7,251 nt of DNA from Verrucomicrobia bacterium UBA673 (lineage in GTDB: Bacteria; Verrucomicrobiota; Verrucomicrobiia; Limisphaerales; UBA1096): contig DBNL01000139.1 in the NCBI GenBank assembly GCA_002299785.1, positions 1 through 7,251 of the forward strand, read 5' to 3'. Below, one piece after another: positions 5,411 through 7,251 of the stretch. The stretch's first letter is position 1, and each line of letters begins with the position of its first letter. The notes below the pieces were generated by a model. That model saw only the letters and a program-made list of their open reading frames with translations. It was not told the DNA's origin and ran no database searches. The position numbers were made by a program, and so were the translations under genes.

Positions 5411-6682
5411 GTGGGGGTTGTTTCCAAAAAAGTTTCCGAGGGCAAACTGCTCACTGCCGAACAGGCGCGCGACGTCGTGGCTAGGGCGATGCCGGAGGAG
5501 GACTTTCGCGATCGCAGGGTGCTGCTGATAGTCCCCGACGGCACGCGCACAGCGCCGGTCGGCACGATGTTCAAGTCTATCCACGACCAGATCGGCGGGA
5601 CGGTTGCCGCGCTCGACGTGATGATCGCGCTGGGCACGCACCAGGCAATGAGCGAGGAGGCGATCGAGCAACGACTGGAGATCGCCCACGAAGAACGCAC
5701 CGGCCCATACGCCTCGGTTCGGTTTTTTAATCATGCCTGGGACGACCCCGGCGCACTCCGCAACATCGGCACCCTTTCCACGGAGGAGATCAGTGACTTA
5801 AGCGGAGGGCTGTTCGAGATGGACGTGCCGGTCGAGGTCAACGCCAAGCTTTTCGACTACGACCAAATCGTCATCATCGGCCCGGTGTTCCCGCACGAGG
5901 TCGTCGGGTTTTCCGGCGGCAACAAATATATCTTCCCCGGTGTTGGCGGCCCACAGGTGCTCAATTTTTTTCACTGGCTCGGTGCCGTCATCACCACGCC
6001 AAAAATCATCGGTCACAAATGGACACCGGTCCGAAAGGTCGTCGATCGCGCTGGCTCGATGGTCAAAATCCCCAAGCTTGCCTTCTGCATGGTCGTCGAG
6101 GGCGGCGGTATGAGCGGGTTGTTTGCCGGGCCGGTGGAGGAGGCTTGGTCCGCCGCCGCCGATCTCTCGGCCGAGCGCCACATCCGTATCAAGCCGAAAC
6201 CGTTCCACACCATCCTCGCCTGCGCGCCGGAGATGTACGATGAGCTTTGGACTGCCGGCAAGTGCATGTATAAGCTCGAGTCGGTGTTGGCCGACGGCGG
6301 CGAGTTGATAATCTACGCGCCGCACATCAAAGACGTCTGTATCGCGCACGGTGAAACGATCGAGACCGTCGGCTACCACTGCCGCGACTACTTCCTGAAA
6401 CAGTGGGATCAATTCAAGGACAAGCCGTGGGGTGCGCTCGCACACTGCGTCCACGTGAAAGGCCTAGGCACTTACGAAAACGGTGTCGAGACGCCGCGCG
6501 CCAAGGTGACTCTGGCCACACAGATTTCAGAGGCCAAGTGTCGGCAGATCAACCTCGGCCACCGAGACCCGGTCAGCATCAACCCGGATGACTACGCCAA
6601 CCGCGAAGACGAAGGCATCCTGCTCGTGCCCCACGCCGGTGAACGCCTCTTCCGCCTGGCCAACCCGCCCGCGTGGGCGTAG
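5411..6682 (+). CDS. LarA-family (DUF2088) nickel-pincer-dependent 2-hydroxyacid racemase/epimerase
   Basis: The product has 423 residues, normal for LarA-like enzymes, which racemise or epimerise 2-hydroxy acids through a hydride step on a Ni-pincer nucleotide cofactor. The diagnostic residues of Lactiplantibacillus LarA align by motif and spacing: R46 in PDGTR, H77 in ALGTHQAMSEE, H162 in FPHEVVGFSGG, cofactor lysine K172 in GGNKYIFPGVGG, and H188 in FFHWLG (10 and 16 residue spacings preserved). K284 corresponds to LarA K298, whereas the position of LarA Gln295 is Thr281, which hints at a substrate other than lactate. The partner SDR of mannonate type suggests a sugar acid; D-gluconate 2-epimerase is a known activity in this superfamily. 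The start is GTG 5411, with no visible ribosome site, so translation may be coupled to the SDR. No larB, larC or larE is in the window; the cofactor genes must be elsewhere. Family firm, substrate inferred. Confidence 0.85.
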   Translation: MGVVSKKVSEGKLLTAEQARDVVARAMPEEDFRDRRVLLIVPDGTRTAPVGTMFKSIHDQIGGTVAALDVMIALGTHQAMSEEAIEQRLEIAHEERTGPYASVRFFNHAWDDPGALRNIGTLSTEEISDLSGGLFEMDVPVEVNAKLFDYDQIVIIGPVFPHEVVGFSGGNKYIFPGVGGPQVLNFFHWLGAVITTPKIIGHKWTPVRKVVDRAGSMVKIPKLAFCMVVEGGGMSGLFAGPVEEAWSAAADLSAERHIRIKPKPFHTILACAPEMYDELWTAGKCMYKLESVLADGGELIIYAPHIKDVCIAHGETIETVGYHCRDYFLKQWDQFKDKPWGALAHCVHVKGLGTYENGVETPRAKVTLATQISEAKCRQINLGHRDPVSINPDDYANREDEGILLVPHAGERLFRLANPPAWA

Positions 6683-6688
6683 CGCTTG

Positions 6689-6707
6689 GCTAAGCACCTA
6701 GCTTTTT
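6689..6707 (+). terminator. Weak terminator after the LarA-family gene
   Basis: GCTA (6689-6692) and TAGC (6699-6702) form a 4-bp stem, extended by one G-U pair, followed by TTTTT at 6703-6707. It lies in the 23-base gap between convergent reading frames. The stem is short, so confidence is low. Confidence 0.3.
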
Positions 6708-7217
6708 AACTGTCGAAAAAATCGACTTTGCCGCTTCCCAGCGAATACTTGGCACCGGCGATGAGTAGGACGTCGTCGCGGATCAGCATTTCCAGAATAT
6801 CCGAGCCGTAACGAAGATGCTTTACCAAATTGCGAATGATTGCCCAAACGGCCTGGTCGATCAGCGCGGCGTTCTCCGTTTCAGTCGCCATCAATGGTAC
6901 CACTGCCGGACGGATACGTTCGACGATTGAGCTAAGATTCGGGGAGCGGCTTTCCGTCGGATGTTTTCAATTCGCCGATGATGATCGAGACCGAGCCGCA
7001 ATCATCATGAGCCAACAACAAAACCATTCGCGTGCCGAAATGCTCGACGGCGAACTCGATGCTGCCGATTTGCGACGGCGCGAATGACAAACAGGTGACC
7101 GAGACTGAAATCGAAAATAATCTGAACCGGAACCCTCAAATTGGAACAGCCTAGAATGACGGAAAACGATTCTTGGCCGGCTATTAACTTGTCGCGCCGT
7201 GAAGTGTTTATAAAAGT
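6706..7217 (-). pseudogene. Beta-class carbonic anhydrase, frameshifted and 5'-incomplete
   Basis: Three frames together read through a bacterial beta-carbonic anhydrase (CO2 hydration). Segment one (7217 to about 7068) gives KLIAGQESFSVILGCSNLRV then PVQIIFDFSLGHLFVIRAVAN, matching the family CSDSRVP...IFDQGLGDLFVIRVAGN. Segment two (about 7075-6935) gives IGSIEFAVEHFGTRMVLLLA then HDDCGSVSIIIGELK, matching the zinc-site GHxxCG. It ends at TAG 6934-6932. Segment three (6942-6706) gives PNLSSIVERIRPAV then a normal C-terminus ending KYSLGSGKVDFFDS. Between one and two about six residues (usual VVDD region) are lost with a frame change. Between two and three a single extra G in the run 6941-6944 explains the shift. 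Upstream, TAA at 7220-7218 blocks the first frame and I find no N-terminus. Zinc ligands Cys, His and Cys remain, but the usual Asp of CxDxR is Asn. Family identity is strong; loss of function is inferred. Confidence 0.8.
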
Positions 7218-7251
7218 TTAAACAAGTTTGTCACCTGACACAAACCGCGAG

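Noticed and set aside
5798..6454. Minus-strand open frame of 218 codons opposite the LarA-family gene
   Set aside because: Antisense shadow; Asp/Val/Arg-rich translation without any domain, against a fully conserved LarA frame.
6706..6903. Separate small 65-residue protein
   Set aside because: It is the C-terminal end of the frameshifted carbonic anhydrase; homology continues upstream into other frames.

Overview
The window looks like a piece of a PVC-group bacterial chromosome, most likely Verrucomicrobiota. This is inferred from gene content (an exported LamG-like protein, YwqK/MORN-type exported proteins with a Pro/Glu linker), high but uneven GC, and weak or absent Shine-Dalgarno sequences. 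No rRNA or marker gene confirms it. I see no tRNA, CRISPR array, insertion sequence or phage gene.

Layout. Bases 1-366 (+) hold the C-terminal part of a glycosylasparaginase-type Ntn hydrolase, cut by the window edge. After a convergent gap with a strong hairpin, the minus strand carries enolase (1434-2708) with a recognisable sigma70-type promoter (2742-2769). Five bases downstream of enolase is a secreted LamG/concanavalin-like protein (574-1428), probably co-transcribed. Upstream on the same strand is a cluster of YwqK/MORN-repeat genes: a membrane-anchored protein (4058-4480), a decayed third copy broken by at least two frameshifts (3758-4036), a GC-rich structured leader (about 3589-3636), and a lipoprotein with a Pro/Glu linker (2812-3498).

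From a divergent 111-bp intergenic region with an operator-like dyad, the plus strand carries a two-gene unit. It consists of a mannonate-oxidoreductase-like SDR (4592-5404) and a LarA-family protein (5411-6682) that keeps all the nickel-pincer cofactor residues. Together they suggest C2 epimerisation plus oxidation of a sugar acid such as gluconate/mannonate. Convergent to it, at 6706-7217 (-), lies a beta-carbonic anhydrase that still reads clearly but only in three different frames, so it is a pseudogene or contains assembly errors.

The items most worth a second look are the SDR-LarA pair, the two decayed genes, and the palindromic or hairpin elements around the YwqK cluster.
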